Translations under genes and position numbers: made by a program
The notes under the pieces: model-generated
The model's database searches: none
What the model was told of the DNA's origin: nothing
What the model saw: the letters and a program-made list of their open reading frames with translations, nothing else
Assembly (NCBI RefSeq): GCF_037154075.1
Contig: NZ_JBANRJ010000001.1
Span: 2,785,501 to 2,849,500 of the forward strand
DNA from: Sphingobium aromaticiconvertens
GTDB lineage: Bacteria > Pseudomonadota > Alphaproteobacteria > Sphingomonadales > Sphingomonadaceae
Direction of reading: 5' to 3'
DNA length: 64,000 bases
Shown here: positions 7,756 to 17,190 of the stretch, piece by piece
Position numbering within the stretch: the stretch's first letter is position 1
How the letters are laid out: every line of letters starts with the position of its first letter

Positions 7756-9108
7756 TCAGTTGACCGCCGCTACGCCCTTGTTCACTTCCACAGCATAAAT
7801 GTGGTTCTCCCCCTCCATGTTGGAGCGGAAGATCATCCATTTGTTATCCGGGGTGAAGGTGATGTTGGGTTCCAGGCGATAATCATGTTTTCGCATGTCG
7901 ACGATCTTGTCCGCCTCGAATGTGCCGGGTGAGATCAGATGCTCGCTGTCGTCGGCATGGATACCGGCGACGTCGGGCACATCCTTGGGCGTAAAGAGGT
8001 AGAGATATTTACCATCAGGGGCATGGGCGACCATCTCACTGTCCCCGCCGTCGCCGGAAAAACGCTTCAGATCGGGCGACTGATAATAATGGACCGACCA
8101 CATATTGCGATCGACATGGTACCATTTGCGCTTGCCGGTCGACAGTTCGTAGCCCGCCAGCCAGAAATCCTCGCCGCGTGGGGTTTGCAGATCGTACCAG
8201 ATCCACTTGCCATCGGGCGAGAAGAACTCGTGGCCCGCAATTTCCATGTTCATCGTGCGCTTGTGGATCAGCATATTCTGGCTGCCGTCGGTGCGAACGG
8301 TCCAGATGCGATCAACCTTGTGCCATGGCCCTTCATGGCAATACATGATGAGCGTGGGATCGGTCGGTGAGAACTGGACATGGTTCAGCCAGTCGGTCGA
8401 GGCCACGACGACCTTGCGTGCGCCGGTGCGGATGTCGATGGTGAAGATCTCCATCGGAATTTTCGCCTCCAGCCGTTCGTTGAGGCGCACTTCCTTGGCC
8501 TCCGCAAAGCTCAATGGCTTTCCGTCCGGGCCATTGGCTGCATAGCTCGCCTGACCGAATTGCTGGCGGATTTCGGGACCGCCCTGCTTTTGTGTGCCGT
8601 CGGGCTGGAGAGGCTTGTCGCTCGCCGCCCATTGGCCCAGCAACAGCGTCTCGTCCGCGTTGATCGAACCGATCGAGCCACGGGCAACCGTTGCAATCTT
8701 GCGGACCTTACCGCTGTCGATGTCGGCAGCGAAGATGGTGGTCGCCCCTCCCCCGTCATTGCGGCCGTGGCTGGCGTAATAAGCCGTGCGCGTCTTGCGC
8801 CCAGTGAAGAGCAGTTGCAGATCCTTGCCCTTGACCAGCGGCGTCACGTTCCAGTCGGTCAGTGTCACCACTGAAATGCCATTGGGGACGGAGATGACCA
8901 TCTTGTCACCCTGCGGCGTATAGCTGTTCTGGTGGAAATAGAGGCTGGCGCTGCCCGCTTCCCTGCTAATCCGCAGGATGCGGTGGCCGGTCAACTGATC
9001 CACCCACTGCTTTGCCGGTTCTGCGTGGAGCGCGGGTGTGGAGAGGGTCGTGGCGGTCAGGGCCAATGTGGCCAGGAAAGCATATTTCATGCGTGCTACT
9101 TTCGTCAT
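7756..9108 (-). CDS. Oligogalacturonate lyase (PL22), periplasmic
   Basis: A 450-residue seven-bladed propeller lyase that cleaves (unsaturated) digalacturonate to monomers feeding KduI. Family features seen: STDWLNHVQFSPTDPTLIMY followed by CHEGPW (His258), AGHEFFSPDGKWIWYDLQ (His293) and VHYYQSP (His340), matching the His-rich Mn-binding face of Ogl proteins. The ATG at 9108 overlaps the stop of the PL26 gene (ATGA). A second ATG six codons later (9090) gives the same signal peptide, ending TLSTPALHA. Export differs from the cytosolic enterobacterial Ogl. It is the last gene of the minus-strand pectin operon headed by TBDR 1. Confidence 0.88.
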   Translation of the reverse strand: MTKVARMKYAFLATLALTATTLSTPALHAEPAKQWVDQLTGHRILRISREAGSASLYFHQNSYTPQGDKMVISVPNGISVVTLTDWNVTPLVKGKDLQLLFTGRKTRTAYYASHGRNDGGGATTIFAADIDSGKVRKIATVARGSIGSINADETLLLGQWAASDKPLQPDGTQKQGGPEIRQQFGQASYAANGPDGKPLSFAEAKEVRLNERLEAKIPMEIFTIDIRTGARKVVVASTDWLNHVQFSPTDPTLIMYCHEGPWHKVDRIWTVRTDGSQNMLIHKRTMNMEIAGHEFFSPDGKWIWYDLQTPRGEDFWLAGYELSTGKRKWYHVDRNMWSVHYYQSPDLKRFSGDGGDSEMVAHAPDGKYLYLFTPKDVPDVAGIHADDSEHLISPGTFEADKIVDMRKHDYRLEPNITFTPDNKWMIFRSNMEGENHIYAVEVNKGVAAVN

Positions 9109-11828
9109 GCCCCTGCCCCGTCGCCAAGGGCGTCCGGGATCAGGGCGAGATTTTCGATGGCGGCAAGGCCCCACTGTGCTGCCGCATTGGTCGAGACGTT
9201 TGGCCATTCGATGACCCGACCGTTGAGTCCCGCTCCCTTCACCTCGATCCGGGGATCGCCGGTAGAGAGGCCAAGCCCCGCTTCGCCGGAGAGGAATTCC
9301 TTCCATGCGCGTTGGGCCATCGCCTTGTCGCCCGTTTCACGGGCCAGAAACGCGGTGAGGCGCGAATGCCCCTCCTGAAGATTTCGACGGCCATAAGGAA
9401 GGTTGAACTGCACTTTCCACTCTTCAGGTGAGGCGTTGAACCAGCGGCAATAGTCGAGCCAGGCCGTGCGGTAGCGGGGTACGTCCAGCAGTTGGAACAA
9501 TTCCGCATTCACTTCCACCGCGCCGAAAACGGCGTTGAGGTGCGAGATGGATATCTTGTCCCCCGGCCCCGTGAAACGCCCGGATTTCAGGTCATAGGGC
9601 GCGCTGCCTGCCAACCAGCCATATTTGAGCCGACCGATACTATCCATGCCCGCGATCAGCCGATCACGCCAGCGCGTGTCGCCTGTGCGCTCCCATTCCG
9701 TGAGCCAGGCCGAGGCGACCGAACACCACATGGTGCCAAAGCTGAGGTCGATGACGCCATCGGGCAGAATCTTCTTTTCCGCGCCCGGCACCTTGCGGCC
9801 GATTTCGACCGTCTGGAGCGTGTGATCGGAGGGGAGCAGCGTGCGCATCAGGTCGCCGACCCGCTCATCGCCGCCGGTGAGATAATAGAAGGCGCGGCGA
9901 TACATGACGTTGCTGACGCGTGGTTGTTTGCTGCTGTCGCTCCAGTGTTGGACGCCGTGGCGGGTGCCCATGCCGACGAAGCGGCCCATATGATAGACGT
10001 CGACCTCTCCGGTATGCCGCGTCATCGCCTCGGCAAAGCGGAAGGCGGTGGCGTTCCCGGTCCGCAATACACTGTACCAGAGCCAAAGGTCGGGCGAGAG
10101 TTCGCTATTGTCCCACGCATAACCACCAATGTCGTAGCGCCACTGGTGCCGGTCGCTGTCATAGGTGTGCATGACGTCGCCATGGTTCCAGAAGCCATAC
10201 CAGCTACGCCGATCGACCTCGCCCGCATAAAAATCGACGAGGTTAGCGTTCTGATCCTCGATCCGTGCTTTGAGCGGCGTCGAGCGATCGGGGAGCGCCC
10301 ACGGACCCAATACCTGCGCCATGTGGATGCGTTCCGGCGTCACCATCAGTTGCGGCGGCGTGGCGTTCGCCTTCGCCATCGCTGCCAGCCTATCGGCGTC
10401 CGGCGTGGCATCAAGCGCCCAGAGGGTCAGTTCGCTGGTGCGGGCGACGCCGGTGGAACTGTCCCAGCCGGGCTCATAATCCTCATAGGTGATGTCCAGT
10501 CCTTCATTCTGGGCATCATATTCCTCCATTCCCATGACGTCGCGATAGGGGCGCATGTCCATCGGCGGCGCGTCCGGCGACCAGAGCCAGGCGGTGAGCG
10601 CAGCTTCGTCCGTATCGGCACGGCGGATGTTGATCTGCCCCGGATGCCGCTCCCAGAAATAGCGGGTGGCGAGCGCGACGCCGCCCTGCGGCCCGCCGAT
10701 ATAGCCAAGGCCCAGCGAGCGGATGCCAGCGGTGGAGTCGATCCATGCCTGCCCGTCCTGCGTGCGCTTGACGATGGTGAAGCCATCGGCGGTCGGCTGG
10801 CTGAGGGTGAAGTCACCCCAGGTCGGGATGCGATCAATCAGGCCCCGGACATTGGGAGATACCGCCTCCATCGGCACCGTGCGGCCTGCAATCTGGGCCT
10901 CGCGAACGGCTTTGCCCGGATCGCGACGCAGGCCGGTCAGCGGGCGCACCGCTTCGGCAAAAAGATGGCCTTCGGTAGTGGCGAGCCGCACATGGCGATC
11001 GTGGGGCGCGCCAGTCATCGGCACGGCGGCTTCCAGACCAATGCCGCTGACGAAATCCTTCGCTGGGTCGCCATCGAAGATGAAGCTGTGAACGACGCGC
11101 AGATGATCGCCACCCGCAAAGGCGTAGAGGCGGATGGTGAAGGGCAACCACTGGCGGCCTGCGCCCGCATGCACGCCCTCAATCTTCACGACTGCGCGGA
11201 CGGGGCCTTTTTGCTCCACGGTCGCTTTGTCGATGCGACCGGTGAAGGCGGTACGCTTGCCCCCCTGCGGTGCATCGTCAACCTGGGCGACCAGCGTGAG
11301 CGCGCCCATGATACGGCGGCTACCGCGCGTGGCGGACCGGATAATGGCATTGCCGGAGCGGCCGATCGTCCATTGCAGGCGGCCAATGGTGATGCTGATC
11401 GCATCGGTAGTTTCGCGGATAAGTACGGGCGTATCCGGACGAGCGGGCGCGCCTGGGGCGACGCTGTAGCTACCCGCGCTGTCGGCGACTGCGGGAAGCG
11501 CATGGGCGGTCCATTTGGCGGAGCCGTCGGGCCAAGTGGCAAGGGTCCAGTGCTGTGAGGGAACGGCCTTGCCATCCGCGTCGCGCACCGTAAGCGCCTT
11601 TCCACCCTTCAGCATGCCACGCGGCCATGGCACACCGAAGGTCTGACCAAGCGATAGCGAGGGCGCGGCGTCATCGATCCAGCGAACCGGTGTCTGCGGC
11701 AACGGTCCACCACGTACAGCGGCTGCGCGCGCTGACGCTGGCAGTAGCGCAATCGCGCCGCCCAGCAGCCCGAGGCGCAGGCTGTCGCGACGGTTAATCC
11801 CACTGTTGACCGGGGTTTCCTTGTTCAT
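9105..11828 (-). CDS. PL26-type exo-rhamnogalacturonan lyase-like protein (PcRGLX/YetA-like), Tat-exported
   Basis: A 907-residue protein with a twin-arginine leader (NRRDSLRLGLLGG then ARA). A beta-rich N-terminal half and an (alpha/alpha)-type C-terminal half follow, including VDFYAGEVDRRSWYGFWNHG, DVMHTYDSDRHQWRYDIGGY and a TRHGVQHWSD segment. This arrangement is that of the PcRGLX/YetA family (PL26), which releases unsaturated galacturonosyl-rhamnose from RG-I chain ends. The ribosome site GGGAGAG precedes ATG 11828. It overlaps PL22 and follows the DUF6250 gene by 28 bp. The product would be the substrate of the GH105 enzyme encoded at 22.1 kb. Family assignment rests on the overall pattern; activity is inferred. 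Confidence 0.8.
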   Translation of the reverse strand: MNKETPVNSGINRRDSLRLGLLGGAIALLPASARAAAVRGGPLPQTPVRWIDDAAPSLSLGQTFGVPWPRGMLKGGKALTVRDADGKAVPSQHWTLATWPDGSAKWTAHALPAVADSAGSYSVAPGAPARPDTPVLIRETTDAISITIGRLQWTIGRSGNAIIRSATRGSRRIMGALTLVAQVDDAPQGGKRTAFTGRIDKATVEQKGPVRAVVKIEGVHAGAGRQWLPFTIRLYAFAGGDHLRVVHSFIFDGDPAKDFVSGIGLEAAVPMTGAPHDRHVRLATTEGHLFAEAVRPLTGLRRDPGKAVREAQIAGRTVPMEAVSPNVRGLIDRIPTWGDFTLSQPTADGFTIVKRTQDGQAWIDSTAGIRSLGLGYIGGPQGGVALATRYFWERHPGQINIRRADTDEAALTAWLWSPDAPPMDMRPYRDVMGMEEYDAQNEGLDITYEDYEPGWDSSTGVARTSELTLWALDATPDADRLAAMAKANATPPQLMVTPERIHMAQVLGPWALPDRSTPLKARIEDQNANLVDFYAGEVDRRSWYGFWNHGDVMHTYDSDRHQWRYDIGGYAWDNSELSPDLWLWYSVLRTGNATAFRFAEAMTRHTGEVDVYHMGRFVGMGTRHGVQHWSDSSKQPRVSNVMYRRAFYYLTGGDERVGDLMRTLLPSDHTLQTVEIGRKVPGAEKKILPDGVIDLSFGTMWCSVASAWLTEWERTGDTRWRDRLIAGMDSIGRLKYGWLAGSAPYDLKSGRFTGPGDKISISHLNAVFGAVEVNAELFQLLDVPRYRTAWLDYCRWFNASPEEWKVQFNLPYGRRNLQEGHSRLTAFLARETGDKAMAQRAWKEFLSGEAGLGLSTGDPRIEVKGAGLNGRVIEWPNVSTNAAAQWGLAAIENLALIPDALGDGAGA

Positions 11829-11856
11829 CGCTGGCTCTCCCTTTTTGCTTTTCTGG

Positions 11857-12537
11857 TTAGATACTGGTGATGGTGAGGTTGCGGACCTGGATATGGCTCT
11901 GCGTGGTGCGAATGCCGAAATGGCCGCTTCGATAGGGGGTTGGGTCGTTCATCTCGAACAGCAGCGCGCCGTCGCGCTCCACGGTGATGCGGTGGCCATC
12001 GGCGATCAGGGCGAGGTGGAACCAGCGGTTGGGTTCCAACATATCGGCTTTTGCCGGACGGTCATGCTCGGGCAGCAAAGGGCGATCACCGGGACGACCG
12101 ACATAGCGACGCATCCGTGTGGTCGTATTCCGGTTGCCGCCAATGCCAATATAATAAGTACGGAGTGTGTCATACTCCTCGAACTTGCCGCTGCGCGGAC
12201 GAGCGAGGGCCGAGCCGCCGGGCGCGGCGGGATCGGTTGCCATCCAGAAGGCATTCACGTCGCTTACTTCATCATGCGGGCCGCCCGCAGAAACAACGCG
12301 GACGTCATAGGCAATGGCGACCCGACCTTTGAGGGATGTTTTGTACCAGAGCGTCAGCCCCCTGGGCGCGACGATGTCAAGCACCCCGCCCTGCGCGGTG
12401 ACGGTCGCGGCGCCATCGGCCTCCAGTTGCCATTGGCCAAGACCGTCGCGAAAATCGTCACCCCTTGGCCGGGACCGCGCCTGAGCGGCGACAGGCATGG
12501 CGGCGAGTGAAGCGATCAACAGGCGTCTGTTCAACAT
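11857..12537 (-). CDS. DUF6250-like secreted jelly-roll protein
   Basis: A 226-residue protein with a signal peptide (MLNRRLLIASLAAMPVAAQA), then a beta-sandwich rich in W/Y positions: GLTLWYKTSLKGRVAIAYDV, DVNAFWMATDP, LRTYYIGIGGNRNTTTRMRR and a tail YRSGHFGIRTTQSHIQVRNL. This pattern fits DUF6250 proteins found beside rhamnogalacturonan lyases in polysaccharide utilisation loci. The start at 12537 was chosen because upstream in-frame codons fall in the hairpin-rich leader and lack a signal peptide. A carbohydrate-binding or lyase-accessory role in the periplasm is inferred from the neighbours; no catalytic residues are recognised. Confidence 0.7.
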   Translation of the reverse strand: MLNRRLLIASLAAMPVAAQARSRPRGDDFRDGLGQWQLEADGAATVTAQGGVLDIVAPRGLTLWYKTSLKGRVAIAYDVRVVSAGGPHDEVSDVNAFWMATDPAAPGGSALARPRSGKFEEYDTLRTYYIGIGGNRNTTTRMRRYVGRPGDRPLLPEHDRPAKADMLEPNRWFHLALIADGHRITVERDGALLFEMNDPTPYRSGHFGIRTTQSHIQVRNLTITSI

Positions 12538-12658
12538 CCCTTGGGCGAAGTCCTGTGGCCAAAAGGAAGCTGCGAAGCCGGTTAGACAGTGAATGTCGGG
12601 CCGAACTTCGCAGCCGCAGGAAATTCGGTCCGACACCGCCGGACCGAGGGAGGAACGA
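12538..12658 (-). promoter_or_regulatory. Hairpin-rich spacer between TBDR 1 and the enzyme genes
   Basis: Two inverted repeats lie in 121 bp. CGGTCCG/CGGACCG (12626-12632 and 12640-12646, loop 7) is just 3' of the TBDR stop. GCTGCGAAG/CTTCGCAGC (12569-12577 and 12606-12614) is near the DUF6250 start. There is no clear U-tract. They probably act as a partial terminator or RNA-stabilising structure, so that the receptor is made in excess over the downstream enzymes. Confidence 0.5.
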
Positions 12659-15388
12659 TTAGAGCTTGAAGCGGATGCCGCCATAGACGCGGCGACCATA
12701 GGTTTCGATGATCGTGCGGCGATACACGCTGTTGGCATTTTCCTTGCGGGTGGCATCGAGCAGGTTGACGCCTTCAAGGAACAACGAGAGACCCGGCATC
12801 AGCGTGACGTTGAGCGAGGCATCGAACTGACCGAAGGCCTCGCCGAACTCTGGATTGCCGCCCCGGCCTGATGCCGCGATCAGATATTTGGATCGCCAGT
12901 TATACGACCCACGCAGGCTAACCACGTCATCCTCATAATAAGCGGAGAGGTTATAGCTGTGCCGCGACAGCCCTTGGAACGGCAGCGATTCCTTCGTGAA
13001 GGTGTCGACGCCGTTATAACCGCTATCCTTCTGGAAGGTGTAGTTGGCGATCACCCCCATATTTTTGATGACCGGCGCATTGATGAAATCAAACGCGATC
13101 TGCGTTCCGGCCTCCACGCCGTTGATCGTCACCTTCTGGTCGTTCGAGACGGGGAAAGTGATCGCATAGACCGTTCCGGTCGCGGGGTCCTGATATCGTT
13201 CAACGGTATTTTCGATGAATGAGCTGATTTCCTTTCGGAAATACGTCACCGATGCGAAGCTGGTCTTGTTGATGTAATATTCCAGGCCTGCGTCATATTG
13301 CCGCGCTCGATATGGTTGCAGATCGGGATTGCCACGCGACCCGGTCAGACCGACGACATCGAGCGTAAAGCGCGGCGCAAGCTGTTGCGGCAGTGGGCGT
13401 GCCATCACTTCGGTAGCGGTCAGGCGCGCTTGAAGCTTGTTGGGGATTAGTTCTGCTTTTAGATTGATCGACGGCAGGAACTCGGTGCTCTTGCTGCCGA
13501 ACGCGACCGGGCTGATCACCAGCCCCGCGCTCTGGAAGCCCGACGTATCGACCTTCGTATTGACAACGCGTGCGCCAAACACGCCGCTGACAGGGATGGC
13601 GCCGACATCAAAGGCAAAGGCGGCCTGTGCAAAGCCGGCAATGTTCCGCTCCTTCACCTGCCACGTATCCGTGTAGGTCTGGCAAGTGCCATCCGCGCTG
13701 GTCGGGCAACCACCCGGCGCGAAGGGATCGGGGATGCCGACCGCATCGGCAACACCCTGGGTCATGTTCAGCCAGCCCGTGTAGCCGTTGCTGAAACCCA
13801 GATCGCCGGTGTTGAAGAAGGGCGAGGTGCCCAGCGCTGCGTTGCCGCCGACGATACCCTGAATCTGGTTGCGGACGGCAAGGTTGCTGAACCCGTCAAG
13901 CGTCGTCGTGCGATTGTAGAGTCGGCTCTTGACGGTCAGGTCGCGATATTGCGCGCCGACCTTGAACGACGTGAACGGGCCGCCATCCGGCGCGTATTCG
14001 GCATCCAGCTTCGCCATCTTCTCTGCCTGGTCATCGTAACGGGGACGACGCTGCACGGTAAGTTGGTTGATGCCGGCCGTGGTGGTCGGATCGTTCGGCA
14101 GGATGATCTGCGGCGCCTGCTGGCCGTTCGCATAATCGACGATCAGGCTGGACATGCCCAGAACAGAGGCGGTTGCGTTGATCTCGTTATTATAGGCCTT
14201 GGCCTTCGAATAGGAGATTTTCGGGGTCAACGTCAACTTGCCGGTCGTCCATTCCGCACCCAGCGCGACATTATAGGTGGTGCGGGTGATGTCGCCCAGA
14301 ATGTTGCGATAAGACACACCGAGCTGCTGTGCGACGGGCAGCGCCGTATTGTTCGTCATTTCCAGATGCTGGACGGTGTTATCCGGTCCGATGACGGTCT
14401 TCGACAGGTCCAGCAAGCCGCCAGTGGTGCCGGTCTGGAGATATTGCGACGTTACCGACTGCTTCGAGCGGGTCCAGTTGCTTTCTACATAAGCCTTGAA
14501 ATCATCGCTCGGACGCCATTCGAGAATGCCGTTCAACGCATAGCGGCGCGTTTCCAGCCGGTTGATGACATAGCGTGGAATGTCGGGGAAGAAATCGCCA
14601 ACGCCATCGTTGTTCAGGTCATAGGGCTGGTTGCCCGGCGTCGATAGATCACTATCGATCTGCCGCCAACCGGTCGTCCGGGCATCATGCGTTTCGACAT
14701 TGCGGTTTTCGAACGTACCGGACACCAAAACGCCGATGGTGCCGTTCGCGAAGGTATCGCTGCCGATCAACGCCAGGCGGGGGTCCATATGATCGCCGAT
14801 GTCGGCATAGATCGCCTGGGCCGAACCCGCGAGGTAAGGCTTGCCGCCATTGTCGAACGGACGGCGCGTAATGACGCGCACGGTACCGCCGACGCCGCCC
14901 TCGGTCATGTCTGCGGTGGCTGATTTCACGACTTCCAGGCGGTTGACGAACTCGGACGGAAGGTCACGGAAGTCGACGTCGCGACCGCCGCCGACGGTAG
15001 TCGACAGCGCGGTGGTTCCGTTGATCTCGACGCGGTTGAGCGATGGCTCGGCACCGCGGATGGAAACACCTGTCCCTTCGCCACCCGACCGGGAAATCTG
15101 CACACCGGTAACACGCTGTAACGCTTCACCGACATTCTTGTCGGGGAACTTGCCGATATCCTCCGCCGAGATCGCGTCCAGAACCTGAGGTGCATTGCGC
15201 TTGGCAGTCAGTGCGCCCTGAAGGCTGCTGCGGATGCCGGTGACGACAATGTCCTGAGCGGCGCTGTCATCCGCCTGCGCGGCGACATCCTGCGCAAATG
15301 CAGCAGGCGTGATCGTCAGCGCGGCAATGACCAGAAGCGACGCAGCGGATGCCCGCGACGGCATGGAATGGAAACGAGAAACAGGCAC
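12659..15388 (-). CDS. TonB-dependent outer-membrane receptor 1 (pectin-oligosaccharide import)
   Basis: A 909-residue TBDR with a signal peptide of about 32 residues ending TPAAFA, a plug with DIVVTGIRSSLQGALTAK and KFPDKNVGEALQRVTGVQIS, a long barrel and a C-terminal strand ending YGGIRFKL. Members import oligosaccharides across the outer membrane using the proton motive force via TonB-ExbBD. GTG 15388 was chosen because GGGAG lies 7 bp upstream; an ATG eight codons later would also give a signal peptide. It heads the operon with DUF6250, PL26 and PL22, so rhamnogalacturonan or galacturonan fragments are the likely cargo. Confidence 0.93.
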   Translation of the reverse strand: MPVSRFHSMPSRASAASLLVIAALTITPAAFAQDVAAQADDSAAQDIVVTGIRSSLQGALTAKRNAPQVLDAISAEDIGKFPDKNVGEALQRVTGVQISRSGGEGTGVSIRGAEPSLNRVEINGTTALSTTVGGGRDVDFRDLPSEFVNRLEVVKSATADMTEGGVGGTVRVITRRPFDNGGKPYLAGSAQAIYADIGDHMDPRLALIGSDTFANGTIGVLVSGTFENRNVETHDARTTGWRQIDSDLSTPGNQPYDLNNDGVGDFFPDIPRYVINRLETRRYALNGILEWRPSDDFKAYVESNWTRSKQSVTSQYLQTGTTGGLLDLSKTVIGPDNTVQHLEMTNNTALPVAQQLGVSYRNILGDITRTTYNVALGAEWTTGKLTLTPKISYSKAKAYNNEINATASVLGMSSLIVDYANGQQAPQIILPNDPTTTAGINQLTVQRRPRYDDQAEKMAKLDAEYAPDGGPFTSFKVGAQYRDLTVKSRLYNRTTTLDGFSNLAVRNQIQGIVGGNAALGTSPFFNTGDLGFSNGYTGWLNMTQGVADAVGIPDPFAPGGCPTSADGTCQTYTDTWQVKERNIAGFAQAAFAFDVGAIPVSGVFGARVVNTKVDTSGFQSAGLVISPVAFGSKSTEFLPSINLKAELIPNKLQARLTATEVMARPLPQQLAPRFTLDVVGLTGSRGNPDLQPYRARQYDAGLEYYINKTSFASVTYFRKEISSFIENTVERYQDPATGTVYAITFPVSNDQKVTINGVEAGTQIAFDFINAPVIKNMGVIANYTFQKDSGYNGVDTFTKESLPFQGLSRHSYNLSAYYEDDVVSLRGSYNWRSKYLIAASGRGGNPEFGEAFGQFDASLNVTLMPGLSLFLEGVNLLDATRKENANSVYRRTIIETYGRRVYGGIRFKL

Positions 15389-15674
15389 GGTATTCTCCCA
15401 GAACACTAGATATTCGGCAGTCCGTTGCGATGGGCGGCCGACTCGTCGGCAACTATCTCCAGCGGATGCGGCACAATAGAAATGTTAGAAAGCCGTTGTT
15501 TTTGATCGACATGCGACCGTTGAAGGCATCCTCTTTTCTATATGTTGGGATGCTGTCGCGAAATATGAACATTGTGTCAAGGCCATTCGTTTCAAAGTGC
15601 GACGAGAGGCGGTGCCTTGCGCCGTCCTATTTTAACCGTCCATGCAAAGGCCATTGATCCTTTGACGTTCCCGA
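15389..15674. promoter_or_regulatory. Upstream region of TBDR 1
   Basis: About 290 bp of AT-richer non-coding DNA between the divergent TBDR 1 and CE12 units. It should contain the minus-strand promoter for the receptor operon. No convincing gene, RNA or strong dyad was found in this part; the shared ATTCCATATA-like element lies at its right end. Confidence 0.5.
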
Positions 15675-15705
15675 TATATGAAATCCATCAATCACATAAT
15701 GGGAC
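15675..15705. promoter_or_regulatory. ATTCCATATA-like candidate operator, TBDR1/CE12 intergenic region
   Basis: TATATGAAAT (15675-15684; reverse complement ATTTCATATA, one mismatch to ATTCCATATA) is followed by ATCACATAATGGGAC. The same layout is found upstream of TBDR 2 (TATATGGAAT, then ATCACATAATAATGGAAC). On the reverse strand it extends to ATTTCATATATCGGGAAC, close to ATTCCATATAACGGAAC at TBDR 2. Confidence 0.55.
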
Positions 15706-15747
15706 ATGGCGTTCGGCCTGCCGATTATCAAAAGGGGAGCACCTGAC

Positions 15748-15909
15748 ATGCCAATGTTGTCGAGGCTGCTGCGCAGGCGCCTTGTTCCGGCTGCGGCCTG
15801 CTTCCACACCGTTTTCCGCCGCCACTGCACTGGCTGCGCCTGGGGTCGCATCGCTTTTGCGGGCGACCCCATTTTTTCTCAATCCGCCGCCTGGCGGCCC
15901 ACGCGATAG
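15748..15909 (+). CDS. Possible leader ORF (53 codons) overlapping a terminator hairpin
   Basis: ATG 15748 follows AAAGGGGAG at good spacing and opens an Arg/Cys-rich frame beginning MPMLSRLLRRRLVPAAACFH. The frame runs through the intrinsic terminator at 15842-15877 and ends at 15909, 16 bp before the CE12 start. It may be a leader peptide coupled to attenuation, or a chance frame. No homology is recognised. Confidence 0.25.
   Translation: MPMLSRLLRRRLVPAAACFHTVFRRHCTGCAWGRIAFAGDPIFSQSAAWRPTR
15842..15877 (+). terminator. Intrinsic terminator in the leader of the CE12 operon
   Basis: GGGGTCGC (15842-15849) pairs perfectly with GCGACCCC (15863-15870), followed by ATTTTTT. This is a textbook rho-independent terminator on the plus strand, about 50 bp upstream of the acetylesterase start. 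Since no annotated gene ends here, it probably ends a short leader transcript or works as an attenuator. Confidence 0.8.
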
Positions 15910-15925
15910 GGACGTCCGCATCCTC

Positions 15926-17182
15926 ATGCCCATCGGTTCCGTCCTTGCCCTTATGCTGAGCGCCGCCCCATTGCCTGCCCAATTGCCCGCACTGCCGCCG
16001 CCCTTCCCCATGACCTTCACGCTCGCCACGGAGGCTGCACGGGCCGGTTCGCAAGCCGTGAGTCGAGCGCATCTTTACGAAGCGGGAGGGTATGGGTTCG
16101 AGCCGGGCGCGACAGATGCGGGGTTCCTCTTCTCGGTCACTGTGCCGGAAGGCAATTATCGGGTGACCGTGCGCCTTGGCGATCGCCGGTCGGCGGGATT
16201 GACCAGCGTGAAAGCGGAGGCGCGCCGCCTGATGCTGCGCGATGTCGCGACCCGCAAGGGGGCGTTTCGGGAGGTCAGCTTCCTGGTCAATGTCCGCACG
16301 CCGCTCCTGGCGTGCCCCCCTGAAACAGCACCGGGCGGCGTCGCCGTGCTGACCACGCCGCGCGAACAGGCAAGCTATGCCTGGGACGAGAAGCTGACGC
16401 TGGAGTTTCTGGGCCAGCCCAGGATTGCGTCGATCACGGTTGCGCCGGTTGAGGCGCCGACCCTGTATCTGGTCGGGGATTCGACCGTGACCGACCAGCG
16501 CTATGAACCGGCGGCCAGCTGGGGCCAGATGTTGCCTGCCATGCTGGACGACAAGGTCGTGGTCGCAAATCATGCGGAATCGGGCGAGACGCTCAAATCC
16601 TTCCTGACCGAGTTGCGGCTGGCGAAGGTGCTGTCGCGCATGAAGCGCGGTGACTGGCTGTTCATCCAGTTCGGACATAATGACCAGAAGGCGAACTGGC
16701 CGCAAACCTATGCCGACCCGGTGTTCACCTATCCCGCCTATCTGCGCACCTATATTGCCGAAGCGCGGGCGCGCGGTGCGAATCCGGTGCTGGTGACGTC
16801 GCCCGAGCGGCGCAATTTCGATGCGCAGGGCAGGATTACCGACACGCTGGGCGACTATCCCAAGGCGGTGCGCGCGGTCGCGCAGGCGGAGGGGGTGCCG
16901 TTGATCGACCTCAATGTTGCGAGCCGCGCCATCTACGAAGCGTTGGGGCCGGAAGTCGCGCCGCTGGCCTTCAACGATGGGGGGAAGGACAAAACTCACC
17001 ATAATAATTATGGAGCGTGGTTGCTGGCCAGTGCGGTGACGGAACAGATCCGCGCGCAGATTGGCACGCTTGCCCCGCATGTGACGATGCCCGCCTTTGA
17101 TCCCGCCCATCCGCCTCTGCCGGACGCGGTGAAGATTGCGCCGAGCATCGCGCACAGCAGTCAGCGGCCCGCGGGCAATTGA
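15926..17182 (+). CDS. Rhamnogalacturonan acetylesterase-like SGNH hydrolase (CE12)
   Basis: A 418-residue exported enzyme with a signal peptide from MPIGSVLALMLSAAPLPAQ. An N-terminal beta-sandwich is followed by an SGNH domain: block I LYLVGDSTVTDQ (Ser nucleophile), block III FIQFGHNDQK, and a C-terminal DKTHHN segment carrying the acid-His pair. This order and the N-terminal domain match CE12 pectin/rhamnogalacturonan acetylesterases, which remove acetyl groups from the galacturonic acid of RG-I. ATG 15926 was taken because the signal peptide follows at once; its ribosome site is weak. It overlaps the GH28 gene region and likely heads that operon. Confidence 0.88.
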   Translation: MPIGSVLALMLSAAPLPAQLPALPPPFPMTFTLATEAARAGSQAVSRAHLYEAGGYGFEPGATDAGFLFSVTVPEGNYRVTVRLGDRRSAGLTSVKAEARRLMLRDVATRKGAFREVSFLVNVRTPLLACPPETAPGGVAVLTTPREQASYAWDEKLTLEFLGQPRIASITVAPVEAPTLYLVGDSTVTDQRYEPAASWGQMLPAMLDDKVVVANHAESGETLKSFLTELRLAKVLSRMKRGDWLFIQFGHNDQKANWPQTYADPVFTYPAYLRTYIAEARARGANPVLVTSPERRNFDAQGRITDTLGDYPKAVRAVAQAEGVPLIDLNVASRAIYEALGPEVAPLAFNDGGKDKTHHNNYGAWLLASAVTEQIRAQIGTLAPHVTMPAFDPAHPPLPDAVKIAPSIAHSSQRPAGN

Positions 17183-17190
17183 GCGCGCGG

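Noticed and set aside
9492..11558. 688-residue open frame antisense to the PL26-like gene
   Set aside because: No domain, shadow composition, and the opposite strand has a full exported protein in operon context.
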